A DNA stretch of 64,000 nucleotides from the NCBI GenBank assembly GCA_958450325.1, contig OY288259.1:24980734-25044733 (forward strand), written 5' to 3'. Of the stretch, positions 31,216 through 41,253 are shown in pieces. How positions within the stretch are numbered: position 1 is the first letter of the stretch; each line of letters starts with the position of its first letter. The notes under the pieces are model-generated. The model was not told where the DNA came from. It saw only the letters and a program-made list of their open reading frames with translations, and made no database searches. Made by a program: the position numbers and the translations under genes. The stretch is from Agrostemma githago. Its lineage: Eukaryota > Streptophyta > Magnoliopsida > Caryophyllales > Caryophyllaceae.

Positions 31216-33000
31216 ATGCCCAGGTCCTCTCGAATTTCAGGCTACATACCACCATTCGATCCTGAACCAGAGAGAACTCTCCGCAGGTCTAGGAAATTCT
31301 ACAAGGAGATTGCTGAGACAGAAAGATCAGAATCAGTCGAACATTCGGACGACGAGCATATATCTGAAGCACTGTCCTTTGAAGAGGATAACTCCACTAC
31401 TGCCCCCGAGACACCGCTAGTCAAGATGCCTCCCAAACTTGCTAGCCATTCCGAGCCGGAGCAAAGTGCCCTACCGAAACCGTTGAAGAGGCCCACGGCC
31501 ACTACAGGTACCTTTGAGATTCGCCACGCTTTCATTACGTTGGTGGAGCGAAATCAATTCGGTGGAGGTCCCGATGAAGACCCGACGAAGCACATGAAGC
31601 TCTTCACCGATTATTGCTCAACTATACCACTCCCCGTGGGAGTGACACAAGAAGAGGTGATGGAGATGCTATTCATGTTCTCCCTACGCGATAACGCGAG
31701 AGACTGGATCACGGATCTAGACAAAGAGACGGAGGGAATCCCAGACTGGAACTCCCTAGCCTTAGCTTTTTACAAACACTACTACACGCCGCAGAAGACC
31801 AACATGTTGAGAAGTCAGATTACTAACTTCCGACAGACATCTCATGAGAATATCTACGAGGCGTGGGTAAGGTTTAAAAAGCTAGTCAAGGAGTGCCCAC
31901 ATCACGGATTCGAGGTATGGTTTTTGTGCAATCAATTCTATAATGGTTTATATGACGATTGCCGAGCTATGCTCGATTCTGCAGCTAATGGCAGGTTCCA
32001 AAACAACGTTGATGATGATAAAGCATGGAAATTGATTGAAGATATGGCTACTCATCACTCACGTTGGGGAAATCCACGAGGTAACACCCGGGGAAATAAT
32101 GGTGACTCCGAGTTATCAAATGCCATAGTTAGCCACCTAGCCGCTTTAACTAAGCGGATTGACTCCATGGAGCTTGCTAGAACCCAAAACCAACAACAAC
32201 AAGGCGGTATGTACCAAGTTAATGCAATGTCTGCGGTTGTTTGTGAGAATTGTGGGAATATGGGTCATTATACCCAAGAGTGTGTGAGTTTAGAAACGAC
32301 GAATGCATTTCAATCCATGCGACCACACCAACCCTACATGAACCAACCGGGCTATGACAATTCCTTGTTGTCCTATAGGAGTCAAAACGTGCTCAACCCA
32401 CCACCACCCGGCGGTAACAAAACCGTCCCATATGTAGCGCCCCATAACCGATCCTCCCAAAACCATAACAATAACCGACAAATTCAAGGAGGGCAACAAA
32501 ATTGGGGTAACCAACAAGGATGGGGTAACCAACAACAGTGGGGTAATAACCAACCTTGGGGTAACCAACCTTGGGGTAACCAACAAGGGTGGGGGAACCA
32601 ACAACAATTTCAGCCGATCCCACAAAACCAAAACCAAAACCAAGCTCAAGCTCAAGCTCCAACTAACACCGAGTTTGCGGAGATTAAAGCATTGTTGATG
32701 CAAGGTATCCAAAGTCATAATAAGCTGGAAACTCAAGTCAACCAGATACTTGCCCATAACAAGATGCTAGATACCCAAGTAGCACAACTTGCCGCCCAAA
32801 AGCAAGCTAGGCCACCGGGTACCTTACCTCCTCAAGGCGAACAGTCACATGAGCAAGCCAACGCGATAACGTTGAGAAGCGGAACCCATTATGAAGGTCC
32901 GAAAATGCCCGAGGAGTATGTTGTGGTTGACGAAACCGAGTTGGAGAAGCAAGAGCTGGCCGAGGAACCGCTGAGTAGGCCACGAATTGAGGCTACTTGA
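31216..33000 (+). CDS. Element B gag
   Basis: 594 codons from ATG. Residues about 100-275 form the retrotransposon Gag domain (LRDNARDWITDLD, FYKHYYTPQKTN, ENIYEAWVRFKKL, FYNGLYDD), which builds the virus-like particle. A CCHC zinc knuckle lies at about 343-356 (CENCGNMGHYTQEC). A low-complexity Trp-Gly-Asn-Gln region at about 428-465 has repeats of WGNQQ. A coiled coil follows (QVNQILAHNKMLDTQVAQLAAQ). The frame closes with TGA at 32998-33000, part of a decayed palindrome (acttgatcgagt). The downstream protease is in the same frame, so ancestrally gag and pol were probably one ORF. Confidence 0.9.
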   Translation: MPRSSRISGYIPPFDPEPERTLRRSRKFYKEIAETERSESVEHSDDEHISEALSFEEDNSTTAPETPLVKMPPKLASHSEPEQSALPKPLKRPTATTGTFEIRHAFITLVERNQFGGGPDEDPTKHMKLFTDYCSTIPLPVGVTQEEVMEMLFMFSLRDNARDWITDLDKETEGIPDWNSLALAFYKHYYTPQKTNMLRSQITNFRQTSHENIYEAWVRFKKLVKECPHHGFEVWFLCNQFYNGLYDDCRAMLDSAANGRFQNNVDDDKAWKLIEDMATHHSRWGNPRGNTRGNNGDSELSNAIVSHLAALTKRIDSMELARTQNQQQQGGMYQVNAMSAVVCENCGNMGHYTQECVSLETTNAFQSMRPHQPYMNQPGYDNSLLSYRSQNVLNPPPPGGNKTVPYVAPHNRSSQNHNNNRQIQGGQQNWGNQQGWGNQQQWGNNQPWGNQPWGNQQGWGNQQQFQPIPQNQNQNQAQAQAPTNTEFAEIKALLMQGIQSHNKLETQVNQILAHNKMLDTQVAQLAAQKQARPPGTLPPQGEQSHEQANAITLRSGTHYEGPKMPEEYVVVDETELEKQELAEEPLSRPRIEAT

Positions 33001-33260
33001 TCGAGTAACACCACCTCACTCGATCGAGTAGACCACAAAAAACCTGGCAGAGAGCAGTCAAGTGTACCACTCGACCGAGTCACGCCTGACTCGATCAAGT
33101 TGGAGGTCACTCGACCGAGTGGTATCAGCCCACTCGGTCGAGTAGACCCTCCAAAAGTGGTCAGTATCCCCCCAGTGATGCCACTCGATCGAGTGCGTAC
33201 AGGTGACTTGATCGAGTATGATGACACTCGACCGAGTCAGCCTGTACTCGATCGAGTGGA
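32997..33260 (+). repeat. Translated palindrome array between gag and protease
   Basis: Ten sites of ACTCGATCGAGT, ACTCGACCGAGT, ACTCGGTCGAGT or one-base variants in about 260 bp. In the gag-pol frame they read as LDRV, TRPS or LGRV. One copy, acTTGAtcgagt, supplies the TGA that ends gag. Motif and variants are those of this element's LTR. Confidence 0.75.
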
Positions 33261-34598
33261 TAACGTAACGCCTAACTCCGCTTCTTTTCATCCCCAGGTT
33301 TCAATTAAGGATGCTAATTCTTCTCAAGCGTCCCCGTCTCAAGCCAAGGAGCCTGAGATTCCGATCATACTTCCATTTCCCCACCGACAGCGTAAGACAA
33401 AGCTCGATCAACAGTTCGGTAAGTTTATGGAAGTCGTCAAGAATCTGCAGGTAAGTGTTCCTTTTACTGATTTGATCACTCAAGTTCCTGCTTACGCGAA
33501 ATTTATGAAGGAAATACTAACTCGTAAGCGGTCTTTTAGTGAGACTGAGACAGTTGCTTTCACAGAAGAATGCAGCGCGCTACTACAGAGTCGTACTCCG
33601 CCAAAGCTCAAGGATCCAGGGAGTTTTTCTATCCCTTGTACTATAGGGACATTAGCTATCGATAAAGCCCTGTGTGACTTAGGAGCTAGCGTCAGTGTCA
33701 TGCCGTATTCTATTTGTCAGAAATTAAATATGGGTGTTTTGAAATGTACTAATATGACTCTGCAGATGGCTGATCGATCGGTCAAATATCCTTTAGGTGT
33801 CTTAGAGGATGTTCCGGTCCAAGTAGGGAAATTCTTTATTCCCATAGACTTTGTTGTCTTAGACATGGCTGAGGATGCCATAATACCTATTATCCTCGGT
33901 CGCCCTTTCCTACACACGCCAGGGGCGATCATCGACGTCAAGAATGGGAAGCTCACACTTTCCGTAGGAGATGACACCGTGACTTTTAGTCTCGATCACG
34001 CTCTTAAGAAGCCCATGATAGAAGAGTCCTGCTATAGCATAGATGTCATTGATTTGGAAATAGAAAATTATATTGACGACTATCTTGGCAGGGACCCTTT
34101 GGAGAAATTGCTTACATCCGGCGATGCTGATGCCGAGAAGAGATCATGGAGCGCGGAAGTAGATGAGCTGGAACGCATGCTAAACGGAAAGGAGAGCATT
34201 ATCAAGAAGGTATACAGTCTCGGCACCCCTAAAAAGGAGGTCGAGGTAAGTAAACCTGAACTAAAACCCCTCCCCTCTAATTTAAAATATGCATTCCTAG
34301 ATGATAAGGGTCTAAACCCCGTAATTGTCAATGCTCCACTCATAGATAGCCAACTTTCGGAGTTGTTAGTCATTTTACGACGACATAAGAAGGCTGTTGG
34401 GTACAGTATTGATGACCTACGTGGTATTAGTCCAGAGTTTTGCATGCATCGCATTCACTTAGAGGGAGACCATAGACCATCCATTCAGGGACAACGTAGG
34501 TTGAACCCGAACATGCAGGATGTGGTTAGGAAGGAGGTTATGAAACTCCTAGATGCTGGCATTATCTATCCCATTTCCGACTCTAAATGGGTCAGACC
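33001..34598 (+). pseudogene. Element B protease and start of RT
   Basis: Open from after the gag TGA in the same frame. After the palindrome-encoded linker comes QFGKFMEVVKNLQV. The retropepsin-type aspartic protease region follows, with catalytic CDLGASVSVMP near 33670-33710 and the ILGRPFL motif near 33895. A linker then leads to the RT N-terminus (MHRIHLEGDHRPSIQGQRRL, LLDAGIIYPISDSKWV). A hAT element enters at 34607 within the early RT. Before that insertion the frame joined that at 35417. Confidence 0.9.
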
Positions 34599-34606
34599 AG
34601 TCCAAG
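34599..34606. repeat. 8-bp target duplication agtccaag, left copy
   Basis: Repeated at 35409-35416; eight bases is the hAT signature. Confidence 0.9.
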
Positions 34607-35408
34607 TAGAGCTGATCAAATGGCCCAAGCCCGACGGCCCAACCCGACCCGGTCCGATTTTTTCAAGGGCTTGGGCCATCGTGTTGGCCCAAAAAAGCCC
34701 GAAGCCCGACCCGATCTTAGCCCGATACAAATTTTGGGCCGGGTATGGGCCGACCTTAAAGCCCGAATTTTGGTCCGGCCCGGCCCGAATTTAAAAAAAA
34801 TATATAACATGATTTATGTTTTTAAACTTTTAAACTTCTTTTATGTGGAAATTCATGTGTTTTTTATCACAATTTTTTTTAACAAAAAAAAGTCGTGCAA
34901 TTTTTGTATGGAAGTTTATGTTTTTTTATGTGTTCATAGTTATTATGCACGGACACTAATACCGTATATATGTGTGTGCGTGTGTGTATTTGTACTTTGA
35001 TATGTTAGTGTGACACGTAATAATACGAAAAATTGTCCAACACCAAAACGGAGTATTAATATATCATTATGTACTCTAGTCGTCTGATTAATTTCGAGTA
35101 AGTTTTAGTAAAAAAAAGGGTTTGTTTATTAGTCGGGTCGACTGCGAGCAAAACACTCGATTAAATGTCGGTTAATTTGTGGTAATAAATATTTTTTTTA
35201 AGGTGATGTAAAAAAAATTAACTTAATCCCGAACAATCGTTGTGACCCGATTGGGCCCGAAAAGCCCGCAAGCCCGAAAAAGCCCGAACGGGTTGGGCTT
35301 GGGCCTTACAAATTGGCCCGTTTGGGGGGGCCCGACCCGACCCGACCCGCTAGATGGGCTGTAATTTTATGGTGAAGCCCAGCCCAACCCGGCCCATGAT
35401 CACCTCTA
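34607..35408. mobile_element. Non-autonomous hAT element 1 in RT
   Basis: 802 bp with terminal inverted repeats tagagctgatca / tgatcacctcta (one mismatch) and an 8-bp duplication. The ends are GC-rich and made of cccgaccc/gcccgaa units in opposite orientation; the middle is AT-rich. There is no transposase. Short ORFs in it are not recognisable. Confidence 0.92.
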
Positions 35409-35416
35409 AGTCCAAG
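35409..35416. repeat. 8-bp target duplication agtccaag, right copy
   Basis: Matches 34599-34606. Confidence 0.9.
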
Positions 35417-37184
35417 TGGTCCCTAAGAAGGGTGGGACCACGGTTATCACGAACGAGAGGAATGAACTTATTTCTACTCGATTAGTGACTGGATGGAGAA
35501 TGTGCATTGACTACCGTAAGCTGAACGTAGCTACTAGGAAAGACCATTTCCCACTCCCCTTCATTGACCAGATGCTAGAGCGTCTTGCTTGCCATAAGTA
35601 CTTCTGCTACTTAGATGGCTACTCGGGATTTTTCCAAATCCCAATTCACCTAGACGACCAGGAGAAAACAATTTTCACCTGTCCCTACGGCACCTTCGCC
35701 TACCGAAGGATGCCTTTTGGCCATTGTAATGCCCCGGCCACTTTTCAACGTTGTATGATGTCCATATTTTCGGACCTTATCGAGTCTGTCATGGAAGTCT
35801 TCATGGATGACTTCAGTGTATATGGCACTGATTATGATACATGTCTGCTTAATCTTTCACGGGTCCTACAACGTTGTGAGGAGACCAATTTGGTCTTAAA
35901 CTGGGAGAAATGTCACTTCATGGTGACTGAGGGAGTCGTTTTGGGTCATTTAGTGTCCGAACGCGGCATCCAAGTGGATAAAGCGAAAGTCGAGGTGATT
36001 GAGCAATTACCATACCCTGTTAATGTTAAGGGTGTGCGGAGTTTTCTTGGTCACGCGGGTTTTTACCGCCGTTTCATCCAAGATTTCTCCAAGATAGCCA
36101 AACCTCTGACTCAGCTGCTCCTCAAAGATGCCCCGTTCGTCTTTACTGACGAGTGTGCTCAAGCTTTTGACAGGATTAAGCAGGCTCTTGTTTCCGCACC
36201 TATTATCCGAGCTCCCGATTGGGATTTGCTTTTCGAGGTCATGTGCGATGCTAGCGACTATGCTGTAGGAGCCGTACTCGGGCAAAGGAAAGACAAGGCT
36301 TTACATGCGATCTACTATGCTAGTCGGACGTTAGATATGGCGCAGATCAATTATGCTACCACGGAGAAGGAGTTATTCGCCATCATCTATGCTCTAGACA
36401 AGTTTCAGGCCTATCTCATTGGCTCGAAGGTGATAGTGTACACGGATCATGCAGCCTTGAAGTATCTTCTAGCGAAGAAGGAGGCCAAACCGAGACTTAT
36501 TAGATGGATCCTACTACTGCAAGAGTTTGACTTGGAGATCCGTGATAAGTCCGGGGCCGAGAATGTCGTAGCCGACCACCTATCCCGGCTAAGATATGAT
36601 GGTGGGGATCTCGCTCCAATTGACGATTCATTCCCCGATGACCATTTGCTCGCTATTACCGTGGACACTCCATGGTTTGCCGATTATGCCAACTTTCTGG
36701 TTGGAGGTACTCTACCTCCCGACCTTCAGTATCAGCAGAAGAAGCGATTCCTACATGATGTGAAGAGGTATTTTTGGGACGACCCGTATCTCTTCCGAGA
36801 ATGTGCAGATGGCCTATTTAGGAGGTGTATTCCCGATTGTGAGGTACATGCTATCCTCACTAGATGCCACTCCTCCCCTTATGGTGGATATCACGGTCCT
36901 TCGAAGACCTTTGCAAAGGTAATGCAATCGGGCTTTTATTGGCCCACTATTCTCAAGGATGTCACCACCTTTATCCGTTCTTGCGACGCATTCCAACGAA
37001 CGGGAAATATTTCTCGGCGACACGAAATGCCTCAAACCGGGATTCTTGAAGTAGAACTATTTGATGTTTGGGGTATAGATTATCAAGGACCGTTCCCTTC
37101 TTCTTATGGGAATCGGTATATTTTGGTCGCCGTAGATTATGTTTCTAAGTGGGTGGAAGCCATCGCTTCACCTACTAACGATGC
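35417..37184 (+). pseudogene. Element B RT, RNase H and integrase N-terminus
   Basis: RT motifs are present: MCIDYRKLN, LDGYSGFFQIP, PFGHCNAPATFQR and the catalytic VFMDDFSVYG. RNase H follows (CDASDYAVGAVLGQ, TEKELFAIIYAL, YTDHAALKYLL, ADHLSRL). The integrase zinc-binding region has its final Cys replaced: CDAFQRTGN here, CDACQRTGN in element A. The first catalytic Asp is in the DYQGPFPS segment. The frame is open until 37184, where the CACTA-type insertion begins after SPTNDA. Confidence 0.92.
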
Positions 37185-37411
37185 GCATAGAGGTGTAAGG
37201 GTTTAGCAAGTTCATTGATTACCTATGCAGCTTGAGTTTTAGAGTGAATATTTATTTGACACTACTTTATGCTAATGTGATGCATTAAATTATGTTAGAC
37301 TGTGTAAACAATTGAACTGAATTTCTTACTCTGAGAGGACATTTTCTTCATCAACGAAATGTCTCTTTCAGTGCTTACCATGCTCACAGTTTTTTTTAAA
37401 CATTATTTCAG

Positions 37412-37812
37412 GTATGGGTTCTTATCTTCCGGAAACCCTGAATGATCGCTATAGCAAAAGGCTAATTCAGACTTACAGTGTTTTCCCAAATCAGATGGAA
37501 ATCAGTGATGTTGTGGTGCAACCATGCATACAACTCTCTTCTTACATTAAAGCATCTGACATTAAATGCAGACTGTGTTGTTGTTCTGGACAATACTGCA
37601 CTCAACAGAATAGCTGTTGAACGGCTTCATTTGTCTAATCCTACTTTTGCGGAGACAAACTCACTGGTTTCTACAGTAATGTCAGCCAGCACCACTACAT
37701 TGCGTTATCCTGGATACATGAATAATGATTTGGTTGGTCTACTTCTTTAATTCCAACACCAAGATGCCATTTCCTAATGACGGGATATACACCTTTGACA
37801 GTTGAGCGGCAG
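37412..37812 (+). pseudogene. Captured gamma-tubulin exon(s), frameshifted
   Basis: The sequence reads MGSYLPETLNDRYSK, TYSVFPNQME, then after a shift SLLTLKHLTLNADCV, TALNRIAVERLHL, TNSLVSTVMSASTTTLRY and PGYMNNDLVGLL. All belong to plant gamma-tubulin, the microtubule-nucleating protein of the gamma-tubulin ring complex. A polypyrimidine-cag acceptor lies just before 37412 and a gtaaat donor just after 37812. A 4-bp insertion near 37523 (tgca) and a 4-bp loss near 37745 break and then restore the frame. Only the middle of the gene is here. Intron boundaries show capture from genomic DNA. Confidence 0.9.
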
Positions 37813-37959
37813 GTAAATTTGAAGAGTCATGTCCAACTTCAGAATCTACAAACGCACTAAAGTGTTACCTTTTAAGCTGATTATATAATTTTGAAACTAG
37901 TCAATCTTATATTTAGTTGATTCAGTTGTTGACTCATTAGGTCTTATATTCTGATCCAG

Positions 37960-38013
37960 GCTAATGTTATCCGAAAAACTACTGTGCTCGATGTCATGAG
38001 AAGGCTTCTTCAG
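37960..38013 (+). pseudogene. Captured gamma-tubulin exon
   Basis: 54 bp encoding ANVIRKTTVLDVMRRLLQ, the next segment of gamma-tubulin, bounded by a cag acceptor and a gtatgt donor. Undamaged over its length. Confidence 0.92.
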
Positions 38014-38098
38014 GTATGTTTTGTTTTAAAATTGTACTGAGTAACTAAGCTCTTAGGCATACCTTACGGTTTCGTCCTGACGGTAATCTGCTCTGCAG

Positions 38099-38126
38099 AC
38101 CAAGAATATTATGGTTTCTTCATGCC
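38099..38126 (+). pseudogene. Captured gamma-tubulin exon, truncated
   Basis: After a ctctgcag acceptor, TKNIMVSS continues gamma-tubulin, then similarity ends abruptly. This marks the right edge of the captured segment. Confidence 0.8.
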
Positions 38127-38829
38127 AATCAAATTTGATAGGGTTTTTGTTACTAGAATAAATGGTGGCTAGTATATATAAGATACTCCTCAATTATCGA
38201 AGCCAAGACGACGCACTATGATGTCAAGTAGGCTCAATTATGTGAATTTTGTTGAAAAAGACGAGGTCCGTACTAGTGGTAAGTTAACTAACTATAATTT
38301 TTAGTACTCCATTAGTTTATGTAAATCAAATACTCTAGAACGGTGATTTGATTTGTATATTTATGATAGTTGCCTTTTCCCGATGATTTTAGCTTGGTAA
38401 AGTCAATCTTGTTGTTAGACGTGCAATAAAACTGTCACATAGAAGACTTCATAAAACATCCTTCTTGTCTCATCTTCGTCTATCGCTGTGATATGATAAC
38501 AAATAAATTGACCAAAGTGGTTGTTATTTATGTTGCATGTATAATCTATTGATAATTGTCTAAAATGCTTGGTTATTTTATTAGTATAAAACTCCATGTT
38601 GGTACATTGGTAGAAATGCAAACTTAACCGAAGCCATTATTATTGTATAGCTATCTAGTGAGTCGATATAAGGAACAAGCGCATCATTGTTTTGTTATGT
38701 AATTATAAGAATGGACAAATATTTGATTTCAGATACGTTTCAATTATGTCACTTATTAATTGTTGTTTGCCTCTTTTATAGGTTTCAAACACTACAACTA
38801 GTGAAGATTCGCCAAAAGGAAGATTGGAG

Positions 38830-38847
38830 AACACACACACACACACA

Positions 38848-38909
<62 letters not shown>
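38830..38909. repeat. (CA)n microsatellite
   Basis: About 39 CA dinucleotides with one t interruption at about 38854, followed by tatatatg. Confidence 0.97.
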
Positions 38910-38912
<3 letters not shown>

Positions 38913-39597
38913 GTGTCCACCAGCATAAATATCATAGCTAGGTTTCCATCGATATTTTATCAATCAACAACATTTGTTTTTATTTTTATACTATTTTTTC
39001 TTAGAGTTAAGGACTACATTAATGTAGTTTAAATTTCATAAGTAATTTAACGCACATATATAGATGTTATGTTTTACTTAAATAATAATTACATTATTGA
39101 AAGTTTTGATTTATTTATCAAATTCCTACGTTAGTTTGATTTTGTACGTATATATATGTATATATATCGTAAACTAATTAATAATACGGTCGAGTATATA
39201 TTCGTTAATAGATTTTTTTTCTATGCATTTGTGACGCTTATTAATGTCATTTTTTTAATGTACCCCTTAAGTGGAATTTTTTTTCTACGCTTTTCGTCAT
39301 CACAAGGTGCTTATATAGAAATTCCAAAGATAATGTTCATGTATAAATTTGACGGTAAATGGTGTCACAAATAATAGCATGAGGCTTTAGTTTGTCAATT
39401 ATTTTGTTGCCAAAAAGCGTCATAAGTAATTTTGACGCTTAAGTGTGTCGATATAAGCGACACAAAAGGGTGTCACAAATTTGTGACGGCAGGAATTTTG
39501 ACGCTCTTATAGAGCGTCAAAAAATAAAATTGTGATGCTTGTTTGTATCGATAATTACCCATAAAAGTGTTGTAAAAATAAGGGATTTCTAGTAGTG

Positions 39598-40373
39598 TGT
39601 TAACGTGGTGATCCGGCTCTTTAAGAAGACAATATTCCCGCGTTTTGGGGTCCCACGGGCTGTTATTAGTGATGGCGGTTCACATTTTCATGAACGCCAA
39701 CTCACTGAAGAAATACGGTGTTCACCACCGTACCGGGCTAGCCTATCATCCACAAACTAGTGGACAAGTCGAGATCTCGAACCGTGAGATCAAGTCTATT
39801 CTCGAGAAAGTTGTCCATACTTCGAGAAAAGATTGGAGTTCGAAGCTCGACGATTCTCTTTGGGCTTACCGGACCGCATTCAAGACTCCTATCGGGACAT
39901 CCCCGTATAGGCTTGTTTATGGCAAGGCTTGCCATCTACCCGTAGAGCTCGAGTTTAAGGCTATGTGGGCCTTAAAGGAGCTCACTCTCGATCCGAAGCT
40001 AGCCGGAGAGAAGCGCCTCATGCAATTGAACGAACTAGATGAATTCTGTCTCCATGCTTATGATAACGCGAGAATTTATAAGGAGCAGACCAAAAGATGG
40101 CATGATAAGCGCATTATCCCCCGAGAGTTCCATGTCGGCGATAAGGTACTTTTATTTAATTCCCGACTTAGATTCTTTCCTGGGAAACTTAAATCCCGAT
40201 GGTCTGGACCGTTCACGGTGACTGAAGTAAATAAATTTGGGTCGGTTACACACACTACCGACAAAGGCGAAATATTCAAGGTGAACGATCAACGCCTCAA
40301 GCTCTATCACGAAGGTGCATATATTGGTGTCATAGAGGCCATGGACCTCAACGACACTCTCGATTCCACCTAA
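39598..40373 (+). pseudogene. Element B integrase core and C-terminus
   Basis: Resumes at VIRLFKKTIFPRFGVPRA, with SDGGSHFHE carrying the second catalytic Asp. A short deletion near 39695 then shifts the frame just before KKYGVHHRTGLAYH. The catalytic Glu region (QTSGQVEISNREIK) and C-terminal GDKVLLFNSRLRFFPGK are intact. The stop is at 40371-40373. It aligns with element A 2341-3203. Confidence 0.92.
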
Positions 40374-41253
40374 TCCAATTGAGGTAAACCGGTCGAGCGG
40401 GACCGTAAAAATCAGCGCTAACCGGGAGGCAACCTGGCACCACTTGTATAAATTTGTAATTTCCCTTTCCGCAATTTTTATATTTTTTATTTTTATTTTT
40501 ATTTTTTTTAGCTTGGTAGCTCTAATTGGGAGTTAGCATGATTTATCGAGTGAGGACGAGGGAATTTTACGGTTTAATTGATTTGATTTCAGGATTTTGA
40601 AGCAATTTAATGGAAAAAGGCGAGAAGTAGCATCTACAGAGGTCACTCGATCGAGTGGCCCCTGCACTCGGTCGAGTGCCCTGACGAAGTAGCCACTGTC
40701 CAGTTTTCATGGGTTCACTCGACCGAGTGGTCCATGCACTCGGTCGAGTGCCCCTGAACCGGGTTCAACTTCGATTTTTCCGCCCTCCTTTATTTGTTTC
40801 CTACTCCTTTTTTTCAAATCAGTTTTCTAATTAAAACTCCTTCCCCCTTACTAGTCTTAAGAACCCTAACCCCCAATTCACCCAAATCACTCTTATTTCA
40901 TCAAATCCTCACCAAATCTCACGATTTTTGCTTCTAAATTGCAATTGGGAGTGTTTCTTTGTGTTTCTTGGTGTCGATTTCTGAAATTTTCGTCCCTTTC
41001 TCCCCTATTCTCGTCATTTTCGTGCACCCTCAAGGTATATTTCGGGTTTTTGATTTTCTCACTTCTTTTCTTGGTTTTATGGTATAAATTCATCCTTAGT
41101 TATATACTAATCCCATTGCATGCTTGATTTTGTGTTGATTTCACCACTTTATGCTCAAAAATCGATTTTTGTGTATAGGGTCTGATTTTGGCCGAGATGT
41201 TGTGTTTTTTGTGGGATTCTTGTATAATTCTATTTTGTTATTATGTTATAGTC
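40374..41253 (+). promoter_or_regulatory. Element B post-pol spacer with palindromes and leader-like sequence
   Basis: Non-coding. Four CTCGATCGAG-type palindromes lie at 40643-40656, 40665-40678, 40714-40727 and 40737-40750. A T-rich segment follows, then sequence rich in cctaacccccaattcaccc typical of plant 5' leaders, then ATG at 41254. A gt...ag pair around 41030-41250 could be an intron. The position matches the element A spacer at 3204-3923. Confidence 0.5.

Larger units (their letters stand above)
37185..39597. mobile_element. CACTA-type remnant carrying gamma-tubulin sequence
   Basis: The right end is clear: subterminal repeats of gacgct/agcgtc and tgtgtcgata/tgtcac between 39220 and 39545, then a terminus agtagtg. 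Read inward on the minus strand this is CACTACTAGAAATCCC, the terminal form of CACTA (En/Spm) elements. The left terminus is not present: sequence after gatgcg (37185) has no CACTA end, so that end was deleted or rearranged. No transposase is visible. The interior holds gamma-tubulin exons (37412-38126), a (CA)n tract, and AT-rich sequence with no other recognised gene. Confidence 0.75.

Noticed and set aside
32290..32757. 155-codon minus-strand ORF over gag
   Set aside because: Antisense shadow of the low-complexity WGNQQ region of gag.
34587..35000. Host-like ORF within RT
   Set aside because: It runs through the hAT element's GC-rich repeat end and AT-rich middle.
37260..37275. cactacttta as the missing left CACTA terminus
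   Set aside because: Only the first seven bases match; the sequence does not continue as tagaaatccc like the right terminus, and no 3-bp duplication is seen.
37414..37750. A working gamma-tubulin gene
   Set aside because: Only the middle exons are present, with a frameshift, an exon cut after TKNIMVSS and placement inside a transposon within integrase.
38703..38963. ORFs encoding poly-Thr-His or poly-Cys-Val
   Set aside because: Translation of the (CA)n microsatellite.
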